Part shown: in pieces, positions 35,579-44,234 of the stretch
How positions within the stretch are numbered: the first letter of the stretch is position 1
How the letters are laid out: every line of letters begins with the position of its first letter
Origin: Sinorhizobium chiapasense
Lineage (GTDB): Bacteria; Pseudomonadota; Alphaproteobacteria; Rhizobiales; Rhizobiaceae
DNA length: 64,000 bases
Assembly (NCBI RefSeq): GCF_036488675.1
Contig: NZ_CP133148.1
Location: 2,666,001 to 2,730,000, forward strand
Direction of reading: 5' to 3'
The notes under the pieces: generated by a model
Told to the model about the DNA's origin: nothing
Seen by the model: the letters and a program-made list of their open reading frames with translations, nothing else
Database searches by the model: none
Made by a program: the position numbers and the translations under genes

Positions 35579-37033
35579 TCAGACTTGTGGGCCGCCCGCC
35601 GACAGCCAGCCGCCCTCGAAACCGGCCCGCCGCAGTCCGCGGCCAAAGGCGGGAATGTTGCGCGTGATCTCCCAAAGCAAACCGCTTCTCCAGTTCTCGA
35701 TCATCATGACGGACAGGCCCTGGTCAAGTCCGACCACCCTGTCGTCCACCCAACCTTCGGCGCCCTCGCCCGGCAGGCTCGGATTGAAGCCACCTGGAAG
35801 GCGGTCATCGCTGAGCAGCGCCGGATAACGGGAAAGCAGATGGTCGAGGCCGCCAAGGCTGGCCTCCGGCTCGAAGGGCAGGCAGGCGAGCGCCGCCCAG
35901 GGCACGAGGGTCCCGTCGTCGACACCAAAAGGCGCGCCGCGCGCCGCGTAGCCGAGCATCCGCTGCCAACGGCCGTCGCGCAGCCGCAACCGACCTTTCG
36001 GCGCATGGCAGGCGCTGAAGCCCCAGAGATCGCGGCAATAGCCGGCGAAGGCGCCGGCATTGTCCTCCGCATGCGTGCGCTGGAACGCAATCGCCCGACG
36101 GGTGTTCTCAAAGTAGTCACTCGCCGCCTTGCGCATCGCCGCATCGCGAATGGCGCGAAAATCGATCCAGGCATGAGGAAAGAGATGAATGAAGAGCGCA
36201 CCCGCATGAAGATGCCGGGCGCCGTCGATCGCCAACCACTCATGAGCCGCGGTGAAAGCGTCATAGTTGTCCGGCGCGATCGCATGGCGCGGCCCGGCAA
36301 GCGCCAGCACATAGAGCAACAGCGCCTCGCTATATCCGCGCCAGCGATGCCTGAGAAAGCGGCCCGGCGGCCGCCACCCCATCGTCAGCGTGTCGCCGCG
36401 ATTGAGCGCCCATGCCCAGTCCGCCCGCTCGAAGAGCCGTTCGGAAAGGCTGCGGATCTCCATCTCGTCCTGCCTGCGCTCCGAGAAATAGGCAGCGGCC
36501 GTCAGCATGCCGGCAAAGAGCAAGGCACTATCGATGGTGGAAAGCTCGCAGTTCCAGCTGCGCTCGCCGGTGCGCATATCGAGAAAATGATAGTAGAGGC
36601 CACGATAGCCGGTGGCGCGCGCATCGCTTGCCTGCCTGCTGGCCGCGAGAAACCGCAACACTTTCAGCACACGACGCGCAGCCTCTGGACGGCTGATCCA
36701 GCCACGCTCGACCGCGACCGGATGGCAGGCGAGCCCGAAGCCTGTGGCGGCGATGCTCGATGGCGATCCCTCGCGTGATGTGTCTGCAACGAGACCGGTC
36801 CCGGCATCGCAATATCGGAGAAAATAGCCGAAGGCAGCGCGTTGCAAGCGATCGATCCGCATGATGTCCGTATTCGACGTGGATTGAAGCATCCCAGGTC
36901 CCGTCTGAAGCGCAGCGCGCATGCCGGCTGCGCCAGCGATATCCGACATGTCGAAAGCAGCGATGCTTTCGCCCGTCGATAGAATTCCTTCAAGGGCAAA
37001 ATCGGACAACGTTGGGGTTCGCCTTGTGCCCAA
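35579..37033 (-). CDS. Glucoamylase-like protein (PF10091 type, possible beta-1,2-glucan hydrolase)
   Basis: About 484 residues resembling the Glycoamylase/GH144-type family, whose studied members cleave beta-1,2-glucans. Visible segments are RLQRAAFGYFLRYCDAGTGLVADTS, ATGFGLACHPVAVERGWI, MLTAAAYF, LTMGWRPPG, YSEALLLYVLALAGP, HAWIDFRAIRDAA, WGFSACHAPKG and GGFNPSLPGEGAEGWVDDRVVGLDQGLSVMMIENWRSGLLW, with candidate acidic residues. The TTG at 37033 is the longest start; an ATG at 36949 or 36862 may be the true one, since the domain begins near RLQRAAF. No signal peptide is seen, so a cytoplasmic role on glucan fragments is possible. It precedes the FhuF-like gene. Confidence 0.78.
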   Translation of the reverse strand: MGTRRTPTLSDFALEGILSTGESIAAFDMSDIAGAAGMRAALQTGPGMLQSTSNTDIMRIDRLQRAAFGYFLRYCDAGTGLVADTSREGSPSSIAATGFGLACHPVAVERGWISRPEAARRVLKVLRFLAASRQASDARATGYRGLYYHFLDMRTGERSWNCELSTIDSALLFAGMLTAAAYFSERRQDEMEIRSLSERLFERADWAWALNRGDTLTMGWRPPGRFLRHRWRGYSEALLLYVLALAGPRHAIAPDNYDAFTAAHEWLAIDGARHLHAGALFIHLFPHAWIDFRAIRDAAMRKAASDYFENTRRAIAFQRTHAEDNAGAFAGYCRDLWGFSACHAPKGRLRLRDGRWQRMLGYAARGAPFGVDDGTLVPWAALACLPFEPEASLGGLDHLLSRYPALLSDDRLPGGFNPSLPGEGAEGWVDDRVVGLDQGLSVMMIENWRSGLLWEITRNIPAFGRGLRRAGFEGGWLSAGGPQV

Positions 37034-37135
37034 CGATATTGCCGATCACCGAATATTGTAGAGGTAGTCGTTCGCAACGGTCGCGCAACGCCAATCCTGT
37101 GCTACATTCTTCCCGATGCCTTGATTTTGGCGTGA

Positions 37136-37150
37136 TGAAATCCAAACTCA
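37136..37150. promoter_or_regulatory. Possible iron-responsive box (TGA-N9-TCA)
   Basis: TGAAATCCAAACTCA fits TGA-N9-TCA in the 216 bp divergent gap upstream of the glucoamylase/FhuF-like operon. It is a single site with no extended symmetry, so chance is a real alternative. Confidence 0.3.
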
Positions 37151-37249
37151 CAGATGTGATCGATTTTTGAAGCGCAGGGTGCGGCAGACCGCCTCACACA
37201 TTGTTCCGCATCCAGCCCCGAACTGACCACGCAATAACTGGTTGATGCG

Positions 37250-38044
37250 ATGTTGAGCACGTTGGCATTGATCCTGGCCCTTAGTGGGAGTCCGGTCCAA
37301 TCGGCCGCCACGCAGACGGATGTCGATGTGGAACTGGTACTGGCCGTCGACATGTCCGGATCGATGGACATGGAAGAGGCGCGGGTGCAACGGTCCGGCT
37401 ATCTGCAGGCATTGCGGCATCCGGACTTCATCAACGCAGTCAGGGGCGGCCTGCTCGGGCGTATCGCGATCGGCTACTTCGAATGGGCGGGACTGGTGAA
37501 CGAGCAGTCGGTTGTCTCTTGGCAGATCATCGACAATTCCGAGGACGCCGAGGCCTTCGCCGCGAAAGTCGAGGCGAGGCCGATCGGCACGCGCCGCGGC
37601 ACGTCGATCTCCAATGCCATCCTGTTCGGCACGAACCTGATCGATTCCAACGCCTTTTCCGGCGCGCGTCGAGTGATCGACATTTCGGGCGACGGGCCGA
37701 ACAATACCGGCCCGCCGGTTACGCCAGCCCGCGACGGCGCCATCTCACGCGGCATTATCATCAACGGCCTTGCGATCCTGATCCGCCCCTCGGTCTCGAC
37801 CGGACCGCTCGACCAGTACTACGCGCAATGCGTCATCGGCGGACCGGGGTCCTTCGTGTTGCCGGTTCATGAAGCGGAGGATTTCGCGATCGCGATCCGC
37901 CAGAAACTGATCCTTGAAGTGAGCGGCCTGCCCCCGCCGCCCACCCTGCAACTCACGGCCACGACTCCTGGCGCTGACTGCCTGATCGGCGAAAAGCTCA
38001 GGCCGGGATTTCTCGACCGGATCTATCCCGAACTCGACCGATAA
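37250..38044 (+). CDS. Exported DUF1194 (von Willebrand A-like) protein
   Basis: A 264-residue protein with a short signal peptide (LSTLALILALSGSPVQSAA). The domain begins with a MIDAS-like metal site DMSGSMD and continues DISGDGPNNTGPPVTPARDGAISRGIIINGLAI, the hallmark of DUF1194. Such proteins are periplasmic and common in Rhizobiales, with no assigned reaction. No clear ribosome site is visible at this ATG. It is divergent from the glucoamylase-like gene and convergent with the SDR gene, 12 bp apart. Confidence 0.85.
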   Translation: MLSTLALILALSGSPVQSAATQTDVDVELVLAVDMSGSMDMEEARVQRSGYLQALRHPDFINAVRGGLLGRIAIGYFEWAGLVNEQSVVSWQIIDNSEDAEAFAAKVEARPIGTRRGTSISNAILFGTNLIDSNAFSGARRVIDISGDGPNNTGPPVTPARDGAISRGIIINGLAILIRPSVSTGPLDQYYAQCVIGGPGSFVLPVHEAEDFAIAIRQKLILEVSGLPPPPTLQLTATTPGADCLIGEKLRPGFLDRIYPELDR

Positions 38045-38056
38045 GACCTCGGCTCC

Positions 38057-38809
38057 TCATTCGCTGCCGGGCATGAGCGCGGAAACACCGCCGTCGACGA
38101 AAAGCGTCGTGCCGTCGATGAAATCGGAATCGGCGGAGACCAGGAACAGGATGGCGCGGGCGAGATCGTCCGGAACACCCGGCCGGTCGCGCAAGTTCAC
38201 GACGGGCCGGGTCGGATCGAAGGTATCCTTGCCGACCGGCGAACCGATCTTGTTCGGCACGACGCAGTTGACACGGATCTTGTGCTTGGCGAGTTGGATC
38301 GCCAGCGAGCGCGAAAGGTTGGTGACACCCGCCTTGGCCGCCGTGTAGGCGACGGCACGCGGACGTCCGTAGAAGCCCGAGGTCGAGCCGACATTGACGA
38401 TGTTTCCGCCATGCCCCTGCGCCACCATCTGCTGGGCGAAATATTTGCTCATCAGGAACGTGCCGGTCAGCGTCACCGCGATTACCCGATCCCACTCGTC
38501 CTTGGTCACGTCGAGGACGTGCTTGTTGTCGCTGATGGCGACGTTGTTGACGAGGATATCGACCTTGCCGAAGCGGTCGGTCACGCCCTTGACTAGCGAA
38601 ATGACCCCTTCCTCATCGGCAACGTTGGCGAGGAACACCTCGGCGGTGCCGCCTGCCGCGCGGATCTCCTCCGCGACACGTCCGGCACGCTCGGCGTCGA
38701 TGTCGGTCACGGCGACGCTCGCGCCCTCCTTGGCTAACAGCCTCGCCGTGGCCTCGCCAATGTTCCGGCCAGCGCCGGTGACGACCGCTACTTGATCGAT
38801 CAGTTTCAT
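38057..38809 (-). CDS. SDR-family oxidoreductase
   Basis: A 250-residue classical short-chain dehydrogenase/reductase: cofactor motif TGAGRNIG (11-18), structural NNVA (88-91) and catalytic Ser142, Tyr155 and Lys159 (YTAAK). Asp36/Asp38 after the second strand (VTDIDAE) suggests NAD(H) preference. It is the last gene of the leftward hyuA-to-SDR unit, about 60 bp after the permease. It probably oxidises or reduces a hydroxy/keto intermediate of the compound imported by this operon; the substrate is unknown. Confidence 0.87.
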   Translation of the reverse strand: MKLIDQVAVVTGAGRNIGEATARLLAKEGASVAVTDIDAERAGRVAEEIRAAGGTAEVFLANVADEEGVISLVKGVTDRFGKVDILVNNVAISDNKHVLDVTKDEWDRVIAVTLTGTFLMSKYFAQQMVAQGHGGNIVNVGSTSGFYGRPRAVAYTAAKAGVTNLSRSLAIQLAKHKIRVNCVVPNKIGSPVGKDTFDPTRPVVNLRDRPGVPDDLARAILFLVSADSDFIDGTTLFVDGGVSALMPGSE

Positions 38810-38870
38810 TCTGTCCTACCGTTCTTTGCTGTGGAGTGATCTGGCCGGCCGCTCAGGACCGGCCCGGAAA

Positions 38871-39704
38871 TTAGAGCTTGTTGTCCGGCCGCCAGCGGTC
38901 GAAGCGCCGCTCGATCATCCTGAGGATGTTGGTGAGAACGACGCCGGCCGCGGCAATCAGGATGATGCCGAACATGACCCGGTCGGTCTGGAATGTGGCG
39001 CCGGCGACGGAAATGAGATAGCCGACGCCCGCCTGTGCCGAGTACATCTCGCCCACCACGATGCCGATCAGCGCGTGGCCGAGACCGAGGCGCAGGCCTG
39101 TCAACAGAAAGGGAACGGCCGCCGGGAAGGCAACTGTCAGGAACATCTGCCTGTCGTTCGCGCCGAAGGACCGAGCCACCTTGATATAGTCGCGCTCGAC
39201 GGTCTGGACGCCGGCGGTCGTATTGATGAGGATCGGGAACACGGCGCTCAGGAAGATGATCGCGAATTTCGAGCCGAGGCCGATGCCGAACCAGATCATG
39301 ATCAGCGGCAGCAGCGCAATGCGCGGCGTCGCGTAGAGCGCCGAAATGATCGGATCGAACGCGGCGTCGAAGCGACGGTACCAGCCCATCAGGATGCCGA
39401 GCGGCACGCCGACGATGATCGCCAGCCCATAGCCGACGATCAGTTCCAGTCCGCTGATGGCGAGGTGCGGATAGATGCTGCCGTCGGCGAACATCGCATA
39501 GCCGGTTGCAATGATCCGGCTCGGTGAACTGGTGAAAAGCGGATTGACCAGGTCGAGGCGGACGACTCCCTCCCAGAGCAGGAGCGCCACGATCATCGTG
39601 AAGCCGCCGAGCAAGGCGTTCTCATGGCGCACCAGGAAATCGTAGACGGCGAATTCCGACTTGCGCTGTCTTGGGACTTCTTGTTCTTCGGTAACGGACG
39701 TCAT
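38871..39704 (-). CDS. NitT/TauT-type ABC transporter permease
   Basis: A 277-residue SsuC/TauC-like inner-membrane permease with about six helices and the EAA-type loop (VARSFGANDRQMFLTVAFPAAVPFLLTGLRLGLGHALIGIVVGEM). It sits between the ATPase gene (11 bp upstream) and the SDR gene, and pairs with the ATPase and the binding protein encoded at 40555. Confidence 0.9.
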   Translation of the reverse strand: MTSVTEEQEVPRQRKSEFAVYDFLVRHENALLGGFTMIVALLLWEGVVRLDLVNPLFTSSPSRIIATGYAMFADGSIYPHLAISGLELIVGYGLAIIVGVPLGILMGWYRRFDAAFDPIISALYATPRIALLPLIMIWFGIGLGSKFAIIFLSAVFPILINTTAGVQTVERDYIKVARSFGANDRQMFLTVAFPAAVPFLLTGLRLGLGHALIGIVVGEMYSAQAGVGYLISVAGATFQTDRVMFGIILIAAAGVVLTNILRMIERRFDRWRPDNKL

Positions 39705-39715
39705 CTCTCGCTCCC

Positions 39716-40525
39716 TTAATGCACGCGCAGAAGGCCCATGCGGGCACTTTCTTCTTCGATCAGCCGCCAGATATGGCGAAAGATCTCCATGAAGCGCGGC
39801 GTATGCTTCAGATCGAGCGTGCGCTCCTTCGGCAGATCGATCTCGACGATTTCCTTCACCTTCGCCGGGCGCGCCGAAAACACGATGACGCGATTGGAAA
39901 GGAAGATCGCCTCGTCGATCTGGTGGGTAATGAACAGGCCCGTCTTCTGGGCCCGGTCGAGAATGCGCAGCAGTTCGAACTGCATGAATTCACGCGTCTG
40001 CGCGTCGAGCGCGGCGAAGGGTTCGTCGAGCAGCAGCAGTTCCGGATCGACGGCGAGCGCCCTCGCGATGTTGACGCGCTGGCGCATGCCGCCCGACAGT
40101 TCGCTCGGATAACTGTCCTCGAAGCCGGCGAGCCCGACGAGTTCGACGAACTTGCGTGCACGGGCGGCGATCTCCTGCTTGCTCAAGATCTTCTGGATCT
40201 CCAGGCCGTAGGCGACGTTGCGCTGGACGGTGCGCCACGGAAACAGTGAATCCTGCTGGAAGACGAGGCCGCGATCCGGCCCCGGTTTGGTCACCTCCCG
40301 CTCGTCGATGAGGATCCTGCCGCCGTCGATCGAGACGAGGCCGTCAACGGCGGCGAGAAAGGTCGATTTCCCGCAGCCGCTCGGGCCGACGATGCTGACG
40401 AGTTCACCCTCGTTGACGCTGAAGTCGATGCCGTCGAGTACGCTCAGATCGCGCTTGGTGCGATCATTGTAATAATTCAGTTTGACGCTATCGGCCTTCA
40501 GCTTGACCGGCGTTGCCTGCAACAT
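39716..40525 (-). CDS. NitT/TauT-type ABC transporter ATP-binding protein
   Basis: A 269-residue SsuB/TauB-like ATPase: Walker A GPSGCGKST (47-55), Q-loop VFQQDSLFPW, signature LSGGM (143-147), Walker B LLLLDE (163-168) and FITHQIDEA with the switch His. GGGAGGAGACACCC precedes the start. It energises uptake with the neighbouring permease. Confidence 0.92.
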   Translation of the reverse strand: MLQATPVKLKADSVKLNYYNDRTKRDLSVLDGIDFSVNEGELVSIVGPSGCGKSTFLAAVDGLVSIDGGRILIDEREVTKPGPDRGLVFQQDSLFPWRTVQRNVAYGLEIQKILSKQEIAARARKFVELVGLAGFEDSYPSELSGGMRQRVNIARALAVDPELLLLDEPFAALDAQTREFMQFELLRILDRAQKTGLFITHQIDEAIFLSNRVIVFSARPAKVKEIVEIDLPKERTLDLKHTPRFMEIFRHIWRLIEEESARMGLLRVH

Positions 40526-40554
40526 GGGTGTCTCCTCCCGCCTTGTCCGCAGTT

Positions 40555-41550
40555 TCAGTCGAGCGCCTTGAAGAAGCCTTCGCTGTCAAGCGCATCGAGC
40601 GTGCTTGTGTCGACTATCGATTCCGGCTTCACCGAGGCCGCAGCCGGCAGCGTTTTCGAAAACTCCGCCAGGACGGCCGCCACACCCGGCATCGAGGGGC
40701 GCAGATCCTGCGGGTACACCTTCTCCGAATAGAAGCGGAACGCCTGTTCGACCGACGGTCCCTTCTCAAGCTTCAGGAACGACGCCGTCACCTCCATCGC
40801 GTCCTGCGGATTGGCACGGAAACCGTGCAGGCCCTCGCCCATCGCCATGAAGAAGCGCTTCACGACATCGGGATGTCCGGAAAGGTAGTTCCGCGACGTC
40901 ACATAGGCGGTGTTCGGGTAATCCTTGACGATCTCTGTCACATCGACGAGCATCTTCGATCCGGCATCGACTATTTCCTGGGTGCGCGGATATTGCGACA
41001 TCAGCCCCTGGACCTGATGGCTTTCATAGGCAGCCGCCCGCGTTCCCTCGCCGCCGAGTTGGAGAATGTTGACATCCGTTGCCTCGAGGCCGAGGGACTT
41101 CAGCGCAAACTTGAGGGCGGTGTCGGTCGAGGATCCGAACTTGCTGATGGCGATGCTCTTGCCGCGCAGCTGATCGGCACTCTGGATCGAGGCATCGACG
41201 ACAAGCTGGAACGGCAGTTTGTTGGCCATGCTGCCGATGATGACGACATCGGCGCCGGCAACGGCTGCCGAGATCGACGGGGTGTAGCCGTTCTGGGCGA
41301 TATCGATCGAGCCGCCGACGAGTGCCTGGGTGAGCACCGAGCCGCCCTCGACATAGACGAGGTTGACGTCGAGGCCGTGTTTCTTGAACAGGCCCTTGGC
41401 AAGCGTGTACTGGATCGGCGCGCTCGTCATGGTGAAGCCGTCATAGGCGACATTCACCGTGGTCAGGGCTTCGTCTGCCCTTGCCGGCGACAGGGCACCG
41501 GCAATGAGGCCCAACCCCGCTGCAAAAACTGTCTTCAATAGATTTTTCAT
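40555..41550 (-). CDS. NMT1/SsuA-type ABC substrate-binding protein
   Basis: A 331-residue periplasmic binding protein with a signal peptide (KTVFAAGLGLIAGALSPARA). Family pattern: VNVAYDGFTMTSAPIQYTLAKGLFKKHGLDVNLVYVEGG, SIDIAQNGYTPSISAAVAGADVVIIG, and LRGKSIAISKFGSSTDTALKFAL. GGGAGGAGAGC places the start at 41550; the frame to 41580 is unlikely. Ligands of this family range from nitrate and sulfonates to pyrimidine precursors and riboflavin; given hyuAB next door, a ring amide is a reasonable guess. Confidence 0.9.
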   Translation of the reverse strand: MKNLLKTVFAAGLGLIAGALSPARADEALTTVNVAYDGFTMTSAPIQYTLAKGLFKKHGLDVNLVYVEGGSVLTQALVGGSIDIAQNGYTPSISAAVAGADVVIIGSMANKLPFQLVVDASIQSADQLRGKSIAISKFGSSTDTALKFALKSLGLEATDVNILQLGGEGTRAAAYESHQVQGLMSQYPRTQEIVDAGSKMLVDVTEIVKDYPNTAYVTSRNYLSGHPDVVKRFFMAMGEGLHGFRANPQDAMEVTASFLKLEKGPSVEQAFRFYSEKVYPQDLRPSMPGVAAVLAEFSKTLPAAASVKPESIVDTSTLDALDSEGFFKALD

Positions 41551-41618
41551 GCTCTCCTCCCACGGTTGGTTCGCCCTCACCCGGCTCTCCTCCGAGCTCT
41601 GGATGAGGGTGACTGGAT

Positions 41619-42443
41619 TCAGCTAAGCAGGCTCTGCATTCGTTCCCTGTTCATGGACTTCATGAGCTGGTCGACGAGACCGTTGAGCGGCAACGGCAGC
41701 TTGACGCTCTGCGCAAGGTCGAGGGCGACGTCCATGTCTTTCTCCGCCCACTTGCCGGTGCTCTTGCCCCAGCGCGACAGCGACCAGTTGGCACCGGAGG
41801 AATGCATCAGCGCGGAGACCAGCGTCGGCACGTCGGCGCCGAGCTGCTTAGCGAGGCTGAGCGCTTCAAAGTTAGCGCAAATGCATGCCCAAAGCAGCAT
41901 GTTGTTGGCGGTTTTGGCGATCTGGCCGGTGCCGCTCGGTCCGATATGCAGGATATTGCTGCCGAAGGCCGAGAGCACGGGATGCGCCTTCTCAAGCCAT
42001 TTCGCCTCGCCGCCGACGAAGACCGTCAGCGTGCCGTTGTCGGCCGCTTCCTGGCCGAGCACCACCGGCGTGTCGAGAACGCCGACGCCCTTCTCGGCCG
42101 CCTCGCGCTCAAGCTGCCGACAGGTGTCGGGCGCAATCGAGCTCGCGATGCAGATCACAGATCCCGGCGCGAGCGAAGCGAGAAGTCCGCCATTGCCGAT
42201 CACGTCGATGACCTGCTTATCGGTCTGCACCATGACGACGACGACCTCGGCGCCGCTGCCGACCGCGGCGATATCCGCCTTGGTCGGAATGCCGATCGCC
42301 TGAGACTTGGCCGTGGCTTCTGCCGAAACGTCATAGCCGGCAACGATGAAGCCCTTCTCCTTCAGGTGCCGGGCCATCTGGTAACCCATCGCACCCAAGC
42401 CGATCACGCCGGCCGTCGGTTTCGTGTTCACAATTCCATCCAT
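41619..42443 (-). CDS. Beta-hydroxyacid dehydrogenase family NAD(P)-binding protein
   Basis: A 274-residue protein of the 3-hydroxyisobutyrate dehydrogenase family. It has Rossmann motif GLGAMG (15-20) and catalytic Lys177 (GQIAKTANNMLL). The substrate-anchor loop reads DTPVVLGQEAADNGTL rather than the usual DAPVSGG, so the substrate may be unusual. AGGAGGAAAACT precedes the ATG. It lies between the ABC genes and hyuB on the same strand and probably handles the ring-opened product. Confidence 0.85.
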   Translation of the reverse strand: MDGIVNTKPTAGVIGLGAMGYQMARHLKEKGFIVAGYDVSAEATAKSQAIGIPTKADIAAVGSGAEVVVVMVQTDKQVIDVIGNGGLLASLAPGSVICIASSIAPDTCRQLEREAAEKGVGVLDTPVVLGQEAADNGTLTVFVGGEAKWLEKAHPVLSAFGSNILHIGPSGTGQIAKTANNMLLWACICANFEALSLAKQLGADVPTLVSALMHSSGANWSLSRWGKSTGKWAEKDMDVALDLAQSVKLPLPLNGLVDQLMKSMNRERMQSLLS

Positions 42444-42464
42444 AGTTTTCCTCCTGATCTCGCT

Positions 42465-44234
42465 TCAAGCCGCCCCGGCTTTCGAGCGCGCCGCTCGCAG
42501 TCTCTGCGTCGCCTCCTCGTCGAGGCTCGGACCCTTCGGCCCGGCCACCAACACCACGCCATAGTCGCGTCCGGCCGCCTCAACGGAGACATATCCTTCC
42601 CTGACGTCGGCAAGCACCGATACCGGATCGCGCGTCAGCGGATCGCCGTAGCCACCGCCCCCCGGCGTTTCGAGTTCGAACACGTCGCCGGCCTTGAGCG
42701 GATAGTCGGCGTAGCGCGAAGGCAGGCGCTTCCACCCGTCTCCATCCGGATTGATCCGGATGTCGCCCGTCCGTCCCGGCAGGCCGTCTGCATAGCCTTC
42801 TGCGGGGATGACGTGCTTGGTCGAGCGGATCGAGAAGCGCGCCTCGGTGAGGTTCAGATATTTGCGCCGGATGCCGAGCCCACCGCGAAACTTGCCGGCC
42901 CCGCCCGAGTCGCGGATCAGTTCGAAGGCAAGCAACCGGGTCGGAAATTCGCTCTCGATGATCTCCACCGGCGCGATCTTGGCGTTGCTCTGGTTGACCG
43001 TCGTTCCCGAGGCCCCGTCGCGTGTCGAGCGTGCGCCCGCTCCGCCACCGACGATCTCGTATTGCACGTAGCTGCTGCCGGTATTCGTCCCGCGGCCACC
43101 GAGGATGATCGACCGGCTGCCGCAGCCGTCGGCCCGCGATCGTTCCGGCACCACCTGCCCCAGCGCCGCAAAAATCGCGTCGACGACGGCATGCACCGTT
43201 GGATTGTAGGTGTTCACCGGCGCCGGATAACGCGGGTTCAGCACGCTTGAGGGCCGCGTTTCGACCGTGAAGGAGCGCAGAATACCGCTTGTGATGAAGA
43301 TGTTCGGATCGACCAGCGAGATCAGCGCGTAGGCGCAGGCCGCCTGGACGAGCGGCGGGCGGATGTTCGCCGGTCCCCGCGTCTGATCGGCCGAGGCGGT
43401 GAAGTCGAAGCGGATGGCGTCACCCGCCTTTTCCACGCGGACGTGGATGCGCACCGGCTTGGATAATTCGACGCCGTCGTCGTCGACATAGCGTTCGGCC
43501 TCGAAGACGCCGTCCTTCCAGGTCTTGATGATCGCCCGCATCCGCCGCTCGGCGATGCCGCCCAGCTCATCGAAGGCGGCGACGCACTTGGCGAGGCCGA
43601 ACTTTTCCAGAAGGGTGGCAAGCCGACGCTCGCCGAGGCGCGCGGAGCCCAGCTGGCCGCGAATGTCGCCAAGCACCAGTTCCGGCGTGCGACTGTTGGC
43701 GGCGATGATCCTCTCGACGTCGCCAAAGGGCAGGTAATTGCGCTGGTAGCGCACCGGCGGCAATTGCAGACCCTCGTTGAAGACTTCGCGCGCCTGGCCT
43801 GAGCAGCTTCCCGGGACCGGGCCGCCGATATCGCCCTTGTGCGCAATGCTGGCGCAGAAGGCGACCAAGGCGTCGTCGAAGAAGAGCGGCGTGATCACCG
43901 CCATGTCCGGCGCGTGTGGGCTGCCGCCCTCGTAAGGATCGTTGATGAGGAATGCGTCGCCGGGCGCGATGTCCCCGGAAAACGCCCGCAGCACCGCCTG
44001 CGTGCAGGCTGGGAAAGCGCCGATATGCAACGGCAGCACCACGTGCTGCGCGATGACCGCCGCGTTGGCGTCGAGCAGCGCGCAGGAGGCATCCTGCGAT
44101 TCCCGGATGATGGTGGAAAAGCCGGTGCGGAACAGCGAGTTCTGCATTTCCTGCACGATGCCGCCGAGGCTCGCGCGGATCACTTCAAGTTCGATGGCAG
44201 TGGGCCTGCCAAGCGAAGCGCTACGCTGCAGCAT
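42465..44234 (-). CDS. hyuB: Hydantoinase B / oxoprolinase beta-type subunit
   Basis: A 589-residue HyuB-family protein: IELEVIRASLGGIVQEMQNSLFRTGFSTIIRESQDASCALLD at the start, ALLINDPYEGG-like DAFLINDPYEGGSPHAPDM, a central HKGDIGGPVPGSCS, and the end GGGYGDPLTRDPVSVLADVREGYVSVEAAGRDYGV. It forms an ATP-dependent ring-opening hydrolase (N-methylhydantoinase or 5-oxoprolinase type) with HyuA. The ATG at 44234 overlaps the hyuA stop in TGATG behind GGAGGT, preferred to a GTG one codon earlier. Confidence 0.9.
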   Translation of the reverse strand: MLQRSASLGRPTAIELEVIRASLGGIVQEMQNSLFRTGFSTIIRESQDASCALLDANAAVIAQHVVLPLHIGAFPACTQAVLRAFSGDIAPGDAFLINDPYEGGSPHAPDMAVITPLFFDDALVAFCASIAHKGDIGGPVPGSCSGQAREVFNEGLQLPPVRYQRNYLPFGDVERIIAANSRTPELVLGDIRGQLGSARLGERRLATLLEKFGLAKCVAAFDELGGIAERRMRAIIKTWKDGVFEAERYVDDDGVELSKPVRIHVRVEKAGDAIRFDFTASADQTRGPANIRPPLVQAACAYALISLVDPNIFITSGILRSFTVETRPSSVLNPRYPAPVNTYNPTVHAVVDAIFAALGQVVPERSRADGCGSRSIILGGRGTNTGSSYVQYEIVGGGAGARSTRDGASGTTVNQSNAKIAPVEIIESEFPTRLLAFELIRDSGGAGKFRGGLGIRRKYLNLTEARFSIRSTKHVIPAEGYADGLPGRTGDIRINPDGDGWKRLPSRYADYPLKAGDVFELETPGGGGYGDPLTRDPVSVLADVREGYVSVEAAGRDYGVVLVAGPKGPSLDEEATQRLRAARSKAGAA

